Notes: a model not told the origin generated them from the sequence alone. DNA of 8,957 nt from Bifidobacterium breve (GCA_945889545.1 CAMDCC010000105.1:1-8957), one strand, 5' to 3'; counted from the stretch's first letter, positions 1-6,052 are shown. Made by a program: numbers and translations.

Positions 1-440
1 GCCACCGCAACCGGCGGTCGCAGCACCTCCTCGACGCGCGCGACCCCGGCAACGCTCTCGATCCCGGCGACAACGGGCGTCGACTCCAACCCAGCGCCGC
101 CCAGCGCACGGGCCACCGACTCGACGTCGGTCGCCGACTCGAGCTTCGGGACCACCACGCCGGCGAGCCAGGGGCCGAGCGCTTCTACGACGTCGGTCGC
201 GAACCAGGGCGATGACACGGCGTTGACTCGTACATGCACCGCGATTGCGGGATTGTCGACTGCGAGCCGCTCCCCAACCTCTCGCGCGTGCACGCGCGCC
301 GCCGCCTTGCCGTCGGCAGGCACGGCATCTTCGAGGTCGATGACGACCGCGTCAGGCTCGCTCCTCGGCAGCTTCTCGAGCACGTCCGGGCGGCTCGCGG
401 GCGCGAAGAGGATGCTGCGCATCCTGCGTACCGCACACAT
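1..440 (-). CDS. HpcH/HpaI aldolase/citrate lyase beta-like CoA lyase, C-terminus cut by window edge
   Basis: The reading frame is open from 440 to the window edge, giving 146 residues of a protein that is normally about 270-300 long, so only the N-terminal half is present. Visible family features are the early RSILFAPASRPD strand, DLEDAV at residues 35-40, the phosphate/carboxylate-binding type Arg in HVRVNA (R71), VVVPKLES at 96-102, and GIES with E128, the usual Mg2+ ligand position. This family (CitE, malyl-, citramalyl- and HMG-CoA lyases) cleaves a hydroxyacyl-CoA by a retro-Claisen reaction. The ATG at 440 is chosen because it lies 3 nt after the stop of the MaoC gene, implying translational coupling; an in-frame ATG at 422 (MRSILF) is the alternative. 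The gene order matches mycobacterial fadE19-Rv2499c-citE, which suggests a role in branched-chain acyl-CoA breakdown. The exact substrate is unknown. Confidence 0.88.
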   Translation of the reverse strand, partial: MCAVRRMRSILFAPASRPDVLEKLPRSEPDAVVIDLEDAVPADGKAAARVHAREVGERLAVDNPAIAVHVRVNAVSSPWFATDVVEALGPWLAGVVVPKLESATDVESVARALGGAGLESTPVVAGIESVAGVARVEEVLRPPVAV

Positions 441-443
441 GCC

Positions 444-920
444 TTACGCCTCGGTTGGGCGCCGGCGCATGAGCGCGTCGCGACGCGCGCGGCACACGAG
501 GTCATCGCGCTGATTGAACGCGCGGTGCTCGAAGGTCACGATCCCGGTGTCGGGACGGGACTTGGACGCCCGTGCCGCGATGACCTCACTCTCGGCGTGA
601 ATCGTGTCCCCCACGAACACGGGCGTGGGGAACGCCACCTCTTGGAAGCCGAGGTTGGCGATCGTGGTGCCGTGCGTCGTCTCGAGCACGCTCATGCCCA
701 CGAGCAGCCCGAGGGTGAACATGCTGTTCACGAGGACCGTCCCGAATTCTGTCTCGTTCGCGGCGTACTCCGCATCGAGATGCAAGCGTGCCGGGTTCAT
801 CGTCATGGTGGTGAACAGCACATTGTCGGTCTCGGTGACCGTACGGCTCAGTGCGTGCGGAACGACGAGCCCGACCTCGAGCTCTTCGAGCCAACGACCA
901 TGGTGCGGCAGCGCAGTCAT
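444..920 (-). CDS. MaoC-like (hotdog) enoyl-CoA hydratase
   Basis: This 158-residue protein is the usual length for a single-hotdog MaoC-family hydratase, which adds water to an enoyl-CoA in the cytoplasm. The conserved N-P...H segment is at residues 42-47 (MNPARLH) and is followed by LDAEYA. The hallmark strand pattern GFQEVAFPTPVFVGDTI lies at 91-107. The Asp of the classical hydratase-2 D-x-N-P motif is not there: the residue two before N42 is Thr40. The protein is therefore nearer the mesaconyl-/itaconyl-CoA hydratase style than R-specific PhaJ, although I cannot align it here. The start ATG overlaps the stop of the upstream acyl-CoA dehydrogenase (ATGA, 917-920), and the stop is 3 nt before the CoA lyase start. 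All three are very probably one transcript. An itaconyl/mesaconyl-type hydratase beside a citramalyl-type lyase would form a consistent hydratase-lyase pair. Confidence 0.87.
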   Translation of the reverse strand: MTALPHHGRWLEELEVGLVVPHALSRTVTETDNVLFTTMTMNPARLHLDAEYAANETEFGTVLVNSMFTLGLLVGMSVLETTHGTTIANLGFQEVAFPTPVFVGDTIHAESEVIAARASKSRPDTGIVTFEHRAFNQRDDLVCRARRDALMRRRPTEA

Positions 921-2068
921 CGTGACTCCCCGACTGGAAGACCCAGGCCCCGACTGATGACGAGACGCTGGATCTCGCTCGTCCCTTCACCGATCTCCAG
1001 GATCTTGGCATCTCGGTAGAAGCGACTCACCGGCGTCTCGTCGAGATAGCCGGAGCCCCCGAAGATCTGGGTCGCGTGACGCGCGGCATCGACCGCGGCT
1101 TCTGTCGCGTAGACCTTGGCCATCGCCGCCGCCTGCTTGAACGGCTGGCCCGAGTCCTTGAGCCACGCCGCCTTGTACGTGAGCAGGCGCGCGCTCTCGA
1201 CCATGACCGCGAGATCTGCGCACCGGAACGCGATGCCTTGATTGGCGCCGATAGGCTTTCCGAACGCGTTGCGCTCGCTTGCGTATCGGACGCTGTGCTC
1301 CAGGCAGCCCTGGGCGAGCCCGACGGCCAGCGCCGCGATCGCGATCCGGCCGTCGTCGAGGATCGACAAGAACTGACGCAGCCCGCCGCCGCGTTCACCC
1401 AGGAGGTTCGCCGCCGGCACCCGGCACCCGTCGAGGGTGAGGGGATGGGTGTCGGAGGCGTGCCACCCCATCTTTCGATACGGCGGACCGACTTCGAGGC
1501 CGGGAGTGTCGGCCGGGACCACCACCGCGCTGATCTCATCGGCGCCCGTGAGCGCGGTGATCGTGATGAGACTCGTGATCGTGGTGCCCGAGTTCGTGAT
1601 GAAGGCCTTCGTCCCGTCGATGACCCATTCATCGCCGTCGAGCGCGGCGCGCGTTCGAATCGCGCGGGTGTCGCTGCCCGCGTCCGCTTCGGTCAGGCCG
1701 AATGCGGCCAGTGCTCGCCCAGCGCAGAGGTCGGGGAGCCACTGCGCCCGCTGCTCGTCGGTTCCGAACACGGCGATCGGGGCCGCGCCGAGCCCAACCG
1801 CGGCTTCGAGGGTGATCGCCATCGACGAGTCCACCCGGGCAAGCTCTTCGATCGCGATGCACACCGTCGTGAAGTCCGCGCCAGAACCGCCGTACTCCTC
1901 CGGAAACGGAAGCCCGAAGAGACCGAGCTCTCCCATCGCCAGCACCGCATCGGTCGGGAAGGTGTGGTCGCGATCCCACGCTTCCGCGTGCGGTGCGATC
2001 TCGCGCTCGGCGAAGTCGCGCACGACCTTGGCGAAGGTCTCGTGCTCGTCGGTTCGCTGGAAGTCCAT
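917..2068 (-). CDS. acyl-CoA dehydrogenase, short/branched-chain type (FadE19-like)
   Basis: This 383-residue, full-length, soluble flavoenzyme would oxidise an acyl-CoA to the 2,3-enoyl-CoA, with electrons passing to ETF. The all-alpha N-terminal domain covers about residues 5-117. The FAD/substrate motif FGLTEADAGSD is at 123-133 and AFITNSG at 155-161. The R-x-x-FG-x-PI segment is at 266-273 (RNAFGKPI), and FGGSGY is at 336-341. The catalytic base is E361 in GEGTSEIQ, the MCAD/SCAD position. Where isovaleryl-CoA dehydrogenase carries its alternative Glu, this protein has Gly240 (LDDGR), so it is not IVD-like. I chose ATG 2068 (MDFQRTDEHE) because it gives the family-typical N-terminus; an upstream GTG at 2095 would add nine unconserved residues. 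It is the first gene of the minus-strand trio and overlaps the MaoC start by 4 nt. Gene order suggests branched-chain acyl-CoA catabolism; the chain specificity is not visible. Confidence 0.92.
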   Translation of the reverse strand: MDFQRTDEHETFAKVVRDFAEREIAPHAEAWDRDHTFPTDAVLAMGELGLFGLPFPEEYGGSGADFTTVCIAIEELARVDSSMAITLEAAVGLGAAPIAVFGTDEQRAQWLPDLCAGRALAAFGLTEADAGSDTRAIRTRAALDGDEWVIDGTKAFITNSGTTITSLITITALTGADEISAVVVPADTPGLEVGPPYRKMGWHASDTHPLTLDGCRVPAANLLGERGGGLRQFLSILDDGRIAIAALAVGLAQGCLEHSVRYASERNAFGKPIGANQGIAFRCADLAVMVESARLLTYKAAWLKDSGQPFKQAAAMAKVYATEAAVDAARHATQIFGGSGYLDETPVSRFYRDAKILEIGEGTSEIQRLVISRGLGLPVGESR

Positions 2069-2219
2069 GTTTCGTAAAGCCCGTCGTGTTCGCACGGCTC
2101 GTCGTGTTCGACACCCATGCTCGTGAACGGTGTTCGTGAATGGCGTTCTCGGCTGATGCTAACGTCCTTTTCACGACGGTCGCACGGCTTGGGATGCACC
2201 GCTCGAGATCGTGAACGGG
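2069..2219. promoter_or_regulatory. divergent intergenic control region between two acyl-CoA dehydrogenase genes
   Basis: These about 150 bp separate the start codons of the minus-strand trio and the plus-strand alpha/beta dehydrogenase pair, so promoters for both directions should lie here. An extended -10-like TGCTAACGT occurs at 2157-2165 on the plus strand, and on the minus strand the overlapping TAGCAT (2161-2156) also fits TANNNT. No convincing -35 could be paired with either. The heptamer TCGTGAA occurs at 2121, 2134 and 2209, with its inverse TTCACGA at 2170. A small palindrome GTGT-TCG-ACAC spans 2104-2114. No strong Shine-Dalgarno is seen for either flanking gene. Confidence 0.55.
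2082..2218. repeat. cluster of short direct and inverted repeats in the divergent region
   Basis: Several words recur within 137 bp. CGTCGTGTTCG is at 2082-2092 and 2100-2110. CGCACGGCT is at 2091-2099 and 2181-2189. TCGTGAACGG is at 2121-2130 and 2209-2218. CGTGAACGGTGTT at 2122-2134 is followed directly by CGTGAATGGCGTT at 2135-2147, a 13-bp tandem with 11 of 13 matches. They may be regulator sites or the product of local duplication. Confidence 0.7.
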
Positions 2220-3371
2220 ATGCGCATGCACATCGCCGACTTCCGCGCCAAGCTCAACGCGTGGCTCGACGCGCATCACGCCGAGCTCGCAGCGCCGTTC
2301 GCGCCACCGGGCACGCTCGACCAGCGGGTCGCGCAGATGCAACGCATGAAGTCGGTCCTGTTCGAGGCCGATTGGATGCGCTACGGATGGCCGGAGCACG
2401 TCGGCGGACTCGGCGGCTCGCCGATGCTCCGTACCGAGCTCGGGGCCGCGCTGGCCGGACGCGACTTGGCCGACCCCGGGCTCTTCTCTCTCATCGAAGT
2501 GCTCGCACCTACGTTGATCGACTTCGCTCGACCGGAGCTCGCCGCCGAGGTCGTCCCACGGCTGCTCTCCGGTGCCGAGATCTGGTGCCAGGGTTTCTCC
2601 GAGCCCGGCACCGGGAGCGACCTCTCTTCACTCAGCTGTCGCGCCGAGCCCGACGGCGATCCCGACACCGCTTCGACCTGGAGAATCAACGGGCAGAAGG
2701 TCTGGACCAGCCTGGCCCAGTACGCCGAACGTTGCGTCTTGCTCACGCGCACGGGGCCGGCCGACTCACGCCATCGAGGCATCACGGCGTTCTTCGTCGA
2801 CATGGACACGCCCGGTATCACCGTCGCACCCATCGAGATGATCAACGGGATGCACGAGTTCGCCGAGGTGTTCTTCGACGACGTGGTGGTTCCGGCCGAT
2901 CGGATGCTCGGCGAGCTCAACGGGGGGTGGTCTGTCGCGATGTCGATCCTCCCGTACGAGCGCTCGTCGTGCTTCTGGCAACGGATCGCCTACCTCTACC
3001 GGCGGCTCGAGATGATCGTGGAGGTCGCGCCCGACGACGACCGCGCCGCCGAGGTGATCGGCAACGCGTTCCTCCACCTCCACATGCTCCGATCCCGCTC
3101 GCGTGTCACACAGCACCGACTCGCGGACGGCGCCACGCTGGGCGCCGAGACGTCGATCGACAAGGTGCTCGTGGCCACCGGAGACCACATCGTGTACGAC
3201 GCGGCGCGCCGGCTCCTGCCCGGGATCGTCGAGATGGACGACAGCGACGCCGGCGAGATGTGGCGCACCGAGTACCTCTACTCCCGAGCCGCGACGATCT
3301 ATGGCGGGACCGCGGAGGTGCAGCGCAACATCATCGCCCGTCGACTCCTCGACCTCGGGACCGACGCCTGA
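2220..3371 (+). CDS. acyl-CoA dehydrogenase alpha subunit, heteromeric ChsE/FadE26-FadE28 type
   Basis: This 383-residue protein has the full acyl-CoA dehydrogenase fold. The FAD/acyl motif QGFSEPGTGSDL is at 124-135, QKVWTS at 159-164, and the C-terminal IYGGTAEVQRNIIARRLL at 360-376. Where ordinary family members have the catalytic Glu (YEGT), this one has Gly362. A Glu is instead available at E247 in LPYERSS, the location described for mycobacterial ChsE4 (FadE26) in its alpha2beta2 complex. Together with the shorter dehydrogenase-like gene just downstream, this strongly suggests the alpha subunit of an alpha2beta2 enzyme, the type that desaturates bulky steroid or isoprenoid acyl-CoAs. 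I chose ATG 2220; GTG 2211 and ATG 2226 are in frame and cannot be excluded, since no clear ribosome site distinguishes them. The stop TGA (3369-3371) shares its A with the first ATG of the triplicated junction. The substrate is unknown. Confidence 0.9.
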   Translation: MRMHIADFRAKLNAWLDAHHAELAAPFAPPGTLDQRVAQMQRMKSVLFEADWMRYGWPEHVGGLGGSPMLRTELGAALAGRDLADPGLFSLIEVLAPTLIDFARPELAAEVVPRLLSGAEIWCQGFSEPGTGSDLSSLSCRAEPDGDPDTASTWRINGQKVWTSLAQYAERCVLLTRTGPADSRHRGITAFFVDMDTPGITVAPIEMINGMHEFAEVFFDDVVVPADRMLGELNGGWSVAMSILPYERSSCFWQRIAYLYRRLEMIVEVAPDDDRAAEVIGNAFLHLHMLRSRSRVTQHRLADGATLGAETSIDKVLVATGDHIVYDAARRLLPGIVEMDDSDAGEMWRTEYLYSRAATIYGGTAEVQRNIIARRLLDLGTDA

Positions 3372-3408
3372 TGGACGCGGCCTGATGGACGCAGCCTGAT
3401 GGACGCGG
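3367..3408 (+). repeat. three tandem copies of a 14-bp unit spanning the alpha stop and beta start
   Basis: CCTGATGGACGCGG occurs at 3367-3380 and 3395-3408, with CCTGATGGACGCAG (one mismatch) between them at 3381-3394. Each unit contains TGATG, a stop codon overlapping a start codon. Because 14 is not a multiple of three, each copy moves the reading frame. The tract ends the alpha subunit, produces two very short ORFs, and starts the beta subunit. Confidence 0.97.
3371..3399 (+). other. two consecutive minicistrons, each encoding Met-Asp-Ala-Ala
   Basis: ATG 3371 reads Met-Asp-Ala-Ala and stops at TGA 3383-3385. ATG 3385 again reads Met-Asp-Ala-Ala and stops at TGA 3397-3399. The A of that last stop is the first base of ATG 3399, the beta start. 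Both are direct consequences of the 14-bp repeat. They may act as relay points for terminating and reinitiating ribosomes rather than as functional peptides; any role is inferred. Confidence 0.6.
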
Positions 3409-4367
3409 CCGAGCGTTCCCTCCTCCACGAGACGGTCCGAGACGCCCTCGCGGGTGGTAGGACGGGCAGTGGTACGGCTGCCGACGCGGTCCTCACCGAG
3501 CTCGGCTGGCTGGAGATGCTCGGCGCTGAGCCACGCGACGCGATCGACATCGTGTTCACGACGCTCGGAGAGACGAACACCGTCGCGACGGCACTCGACG
3601 ACGTGGTCATCACCGCGCTCGGCATCGAACCGAGCGCCGATCTCACGGTCGTACTCCCGCCCTTCGCTACTTCGAATTTCCCGGGTCGGATCACTGACGG
3701 TGAAGTGCACATCGTCGGTCTCACCGGCGCTCGCATCGGCCGCGTGTCCCGTGTTGTGGTCGCGTGCGAGAGCGACGTCGGAATCCAACGCGTCATGGTG
3801 CCGGCGGCGGCCGCAACTGCTGCTGCGGTGCGCGGCGTCGACCCCGACGGGGGCTTCCACCTCATCGACATCCACCATGACGCAGTCGACGCCGTGCCAG
3901 TTGAGCCCGCCGTGTGGATCGATGCGGTCGCTGCGGGTCGCCGAGCGGTCGCCCACCAGATCGCCGGTGCGTGCCGAACGATGCTCGACCTGGCCCGAAC
4001 GCACGCGACTGAGCGCGTGCAGTTCGGACGACCAATCGCGAAGTTTCAAGCCGTGCGTCATCGGCTCGCCGAAGCACTCGTCGCGGTCGAGGCGCTCGAG
4101 GCAACACTCATCGCGGCGTGGGACGAGCCCGGGCCGATGACGGCCGCGCTGGCGAAGGCCACGGCGGGCCGCACAGCGCGCACGGTCGGCGCCCACTGCC
4201 AACAGGTGCTGGCCGGGATCGGCTTCACCACCGACCATCCGTTCCACCGCTACCTCAAGCGCACCATCGCGCTCGAAGGGTTGTTCGGTTCGACCGAAAC
4301 GATCGTGCTCGACCTCGGTCGTGAGCTGCTCGCTCAGCGGCGCGTGCCCACCCTCATCGAGCTCTAG
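3399..4367 (+). CDS. acyl-CoA dehydrogenase beta subunit, heteromeric ChsE/FadE27-FadE29 type
   Basis: This 322-residue protein is shorter than a self-sufficient acyl-CoA dehydrogenase. It keeps the C-terminal helical FAD-binding core: ATERVQFGRPIAKFQAVRHRLAE at about 203-225, with the FAD-contacting type Arg and FGR, and CQQVLAGIGFTTDHPFHRYLKR at about 267-288. The N-terminal and middle domains are degenerate, with no T-E-x-x-x-GSD motif. The usual YEGT catalytic segment is replaced by LFGSTET (296-301), so no catalytic Glu is evident here. This is the signature of the beta partner in alpha2beta2 enzymes, which supplies FAD contacts while the alpha subunit supplies the base. The ATG at 3399 is the last of three repeated TGATG junctions and is preceded by no good Shine-Dalgarno, so translation probably depends on coupling with the alpha gene. 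The 3' end overlaps the convergent thiolase-like gene by 14 bp. A stand-alone dehydrogenase is unlikely. Confidence 0.88.
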   Translation: MDAAERSLLHETVRDALAGGRTGSGTAADAVLTELGWLEMLGAEPRDAIDIVFTTLGETNTVATALDDVVITALGIEPSADLTVVLPPFATSNFPGRITDGEVHIVGLTGARIGRVSRVVVACESDVGIQRVMVPAAAATAAAVRGVDPDGGFHLIDIHHDAVDAVPVEPAVWIDAVAAGRRAVAHQIAGACRTMLDLARTHATERVQFGRPIAKFQAVRHRLAEALVAVEALEATLIAAWDEPGPMTAALAKATAGRTARTVGAHCQQVLAGIGFTTDHPFHRYLKRTIALEGLFGSTETIVLDLGRELLAQRRVPTLIEL

Positions 4368-6000
4368 TCAGCAAGAGCGCGCCGCCGGGAAGACCCCCGC
4401 CGGTCGCGACCACCACCACCTCAGCGCCGTCGACCTGGCGTTCGCCACCGTCACCGCGGAGCTGCACCACGGCTTCGTGCGGGAAACCGAACCCCTGCGT
4501 GCGCCCGGCCGAGAGCTGTCCGCCGTGGGTGTTCAGCGGGAGCTCTCCGTCGAGGGCGATGCGGGTTCCGCCTTCGACGAACGCCGACGCCTCACCGATC
4601 CCGCAGAATCCCAGCGCCTCGAGCCACGTGACGCAGTTGAAGGTGAACCCGTCGTAGATCTCGGCCACGTCGACGTCGGCGGGCTTCAAGTCGGTGCGGC
4701 TCCACAGATGCGCGGCGGGACCGAACACCATCGGCTCGTGGGTCACGGTGCCCTGGTCCCACGACACGCGTTCGGTGATCTGGGTGCCGACCGCCTCCAC
4801 TCGGACGACTGGGTGCGGAGCGTCGGCCGCGGTCTCGACCGCAGAGACGATGAGCGCGATCGCGCCGTCGCACGGGATGTCGCAGTCGAAGAGACCCAGC
4901 GGAGTGGTGATCATGCGCGCGTTGAGGTAGTCGTCCATGGTCATCGGGTCTCGATAGATCGCCGCCGGGTTCACCACGGCGTTCGCGCGGGCATTGATCG
5001 CGATCCACCCGAGCATCTCGCGGTCGACGCCGAACCGGTGGAAGTACTGCGATGCGTACACGGCGATCCAGTTCGCGGCTGATGTCGCACCGAAGGGAAT
5101 TCGCCACTGAAAGTCGCCGGCCCCGCGCCCACCCGCGGGCGGTGCGAGCCGGCCCGAACGCAACAGCTCGGTGGCGGTTGCTTCCCACACGGTCCGGTAG
5201 CAGAGGACGTGTCGGCACATCCCGGAGGCGACCGCCATCATCGCCGCGACGAGTGCACCGGAGTGCCCGGGTGTCTCCATCGCGCCGTGGTGCCAGGTCG
5301 AATGGATCCCGAGCGCGTTCTCCACGGCCTGGGTGCCACCCTCCGAGATCCCGGCGGCTCCGTTCACCGCTCCCGGCCACGTCGCGAGACCGTCGATGTC
5401 GGAGACCTGGAGGCCGGCGTCGGCGATTGCCTCCAAGCACGCGTCGACGGTGAGCGTGAGTGGTGCGCGCATCAAGCGGCGGCCAACCTCTGACATCCCG
5501 ATCCCGGTGATCGCGACCCGGTCCTCGAACTTGTCGCTGACCGGCATCGCGCGCACTGTGACTTCCGGCAGCGCAGGCTCGGCCGCCGCAGCCAACGCCG
5601 CGTCCTGCTCCGCCTGGGGCGCGAACATCGCGAGCCAGATGTCTTCGTGTTGTTCGAACTTCACCTCGACGCGCAGACCCACGTGCACCGCTTCGGGCGC
5701 CACATCGATGATGTTCGTGAACAGGCGGACGCGGGGATCCTCGTCGAGCGCGACGATGGCGACGACGTACGGTGGCGTGAGATCCGGCAGCCACTGCTGA
5801 AGGTTGACGGTGCAGCCGATCACCGTGGCCAAGCCCGAGACGTCCGCTGTCTCGAGCTCGACGTGGCAGTCCGCGCACACAACCTGCGACGGATGCCAGA
5901 ACCGAGCACACGCGGGGCACCGCTTGATGCAGAGGCGACCATCGCGGCCACCGGTCCAGAAGTCTTCGGTCTCGGGCAGCACCTGGGGCAGCGGTCGCAC
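4354..6000 (-). CDS. fused zinc-ribbon/OB-fold (DUF35) and lipid-transfer thiolase-like protein
   Basis: This is a single 548-residue chain. Residues 1-15 (RPLPQVLPETEDFW) and the two CxxC pairs C28/C31 and C42/C45 form a DUF35 rubredoxin-like zinc ribbon, followed by an OB-fold to about 145. From about 160 (DRVAITGIGMSEVG) it is an SCP2-thiolase/lipid-transfer-type domain with AEIYDGFT (Y449) and NTHGGQLSAGR (H492). By eye alignment with SCP2 thiolases, the nucleophilic Cys position is Thr243 (METPGHSGAL) and the second, C-terminal Cys position is Ala/Thr 532-533 (VVVATGGGLPGG). It is therefore probably not a classical thiolase. Ltp2-type members, which pair with a separate DUF35 domain, are retro-aldolases that remove steroid side-chain ends; here both parts are in one polypeptide. 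I chose GTG 6000 because AAAGGAG lies 4 nt upstream and the RPLP start is family-typical; a TTG at 6015 would precede that site. The substrate is not determined. Confidence 0.88.
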   Translation of the reverse strand: MRPLPQVLPETEDFWTGGRDGRLCIKRCPACARFWHPSQVVCADCHVELETADVSGLATVIGCTVNLQQWLPDLTPPYVVAIVALDEDPRVRLFTNIIDVAPEAVHVGLRVEVKFEQHEDIWLAMFAPQAEQDAALAAAAEPALPEVTVRAMPVSDKFEDRVAITGIGMSEVGRRLMRAPLTLTVDACLEAIADAGLQVSDIDGLATWPGAVNGAAGISEGGTQAVENALGIHSTWHHGAMETPGHSGALVAAMMAVASGMCRHVLCYRTVWEATATELLRSGRLAPPAGGRGAGDFQWRIPFGATSAANWIAVYASQYFHRFGVDREMLGWIAINARANAVVNPAAIYRDPMTMDDYLNARMITTPLGLFDCDIPCDGAIALIVSAVETAADAPHPVVRVEAVGTQITERVSWDQGTVTHEPMVFGPAAHLWSRTDLKPADVDVAEIYDGFTFNCVTWLEALGFCGIGEASAFVEGGTRIALDGELPLNTHGGQLSAGRTQGFGFPHEAVVQLRGDGGERQVDGAEVVVVATGGGLPGGALLLTRAR

Positions 6001-6004
6001 CAAA

Positions 6005-6011
6005 CTCCTTT
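6005..6011 (-). promoter_or_regulatory. Shine-Dalgarno for the OB-fold/thiolase-like gene
   Basis: AAAGGAG on the minus strand lies 4 nt before GTG 6000. It is the strongest ribosome site seen in the window. It argues for GTG 6000 and against TTG 6015, which would put the site inside the coding region. Confidence 0.7.
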
Positions 6012-6052
6012 CCAAAATTCCTCAGGCCAAATTTCAGGCCCAAATTCTCAGG
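6012..6052. repeat. three tandem A/T-centred repeats in the leader of the thiolase-like gene
   Basis: In plus-strand orientation the units are CCAAAATTCCTCAGG (6012-6026), CCAAATTTCAGG (6027-6038) and CCCAAATTCTCAGG (6039-6052). They share the form CC-AAATT-(n)-CAGG. They abut the Shine-Dalgarno of the minus-strand gene and form an A/T-rich island in otherwise GC-rich DNA. An operator array or leader element is possible; no known regulator motif was recognised. Confidence 0.8.

Noticed and set aside
1076..2077. Long plus-strand open frame (333 codons) antisense to the FadE19-like gene
   Set aside because: The translation is Arg/Asp/Gly-rich with no family motifs. It mirrors a clear acyl-CoA dehydrogenase on the other strand and is a typical high-GC shadow frame.
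3367..3408. The alpha/beta boundary as a sequencing frameshift in one long gene
   Set aside because: The alpha protein ends with a complete family C-terminus (EVQRNIIARRLL) and the beta protein has its own distinct domain pattern. Two subunits are normal for this type.
2766..4247. Long minus-strand open frame (493 codons) across the alpha/beta dehydrogenase genes
   Set aside because: Low-complexity Arg/His/Asp/Val composition, and it spans two genes with clear homology on the plus strand.
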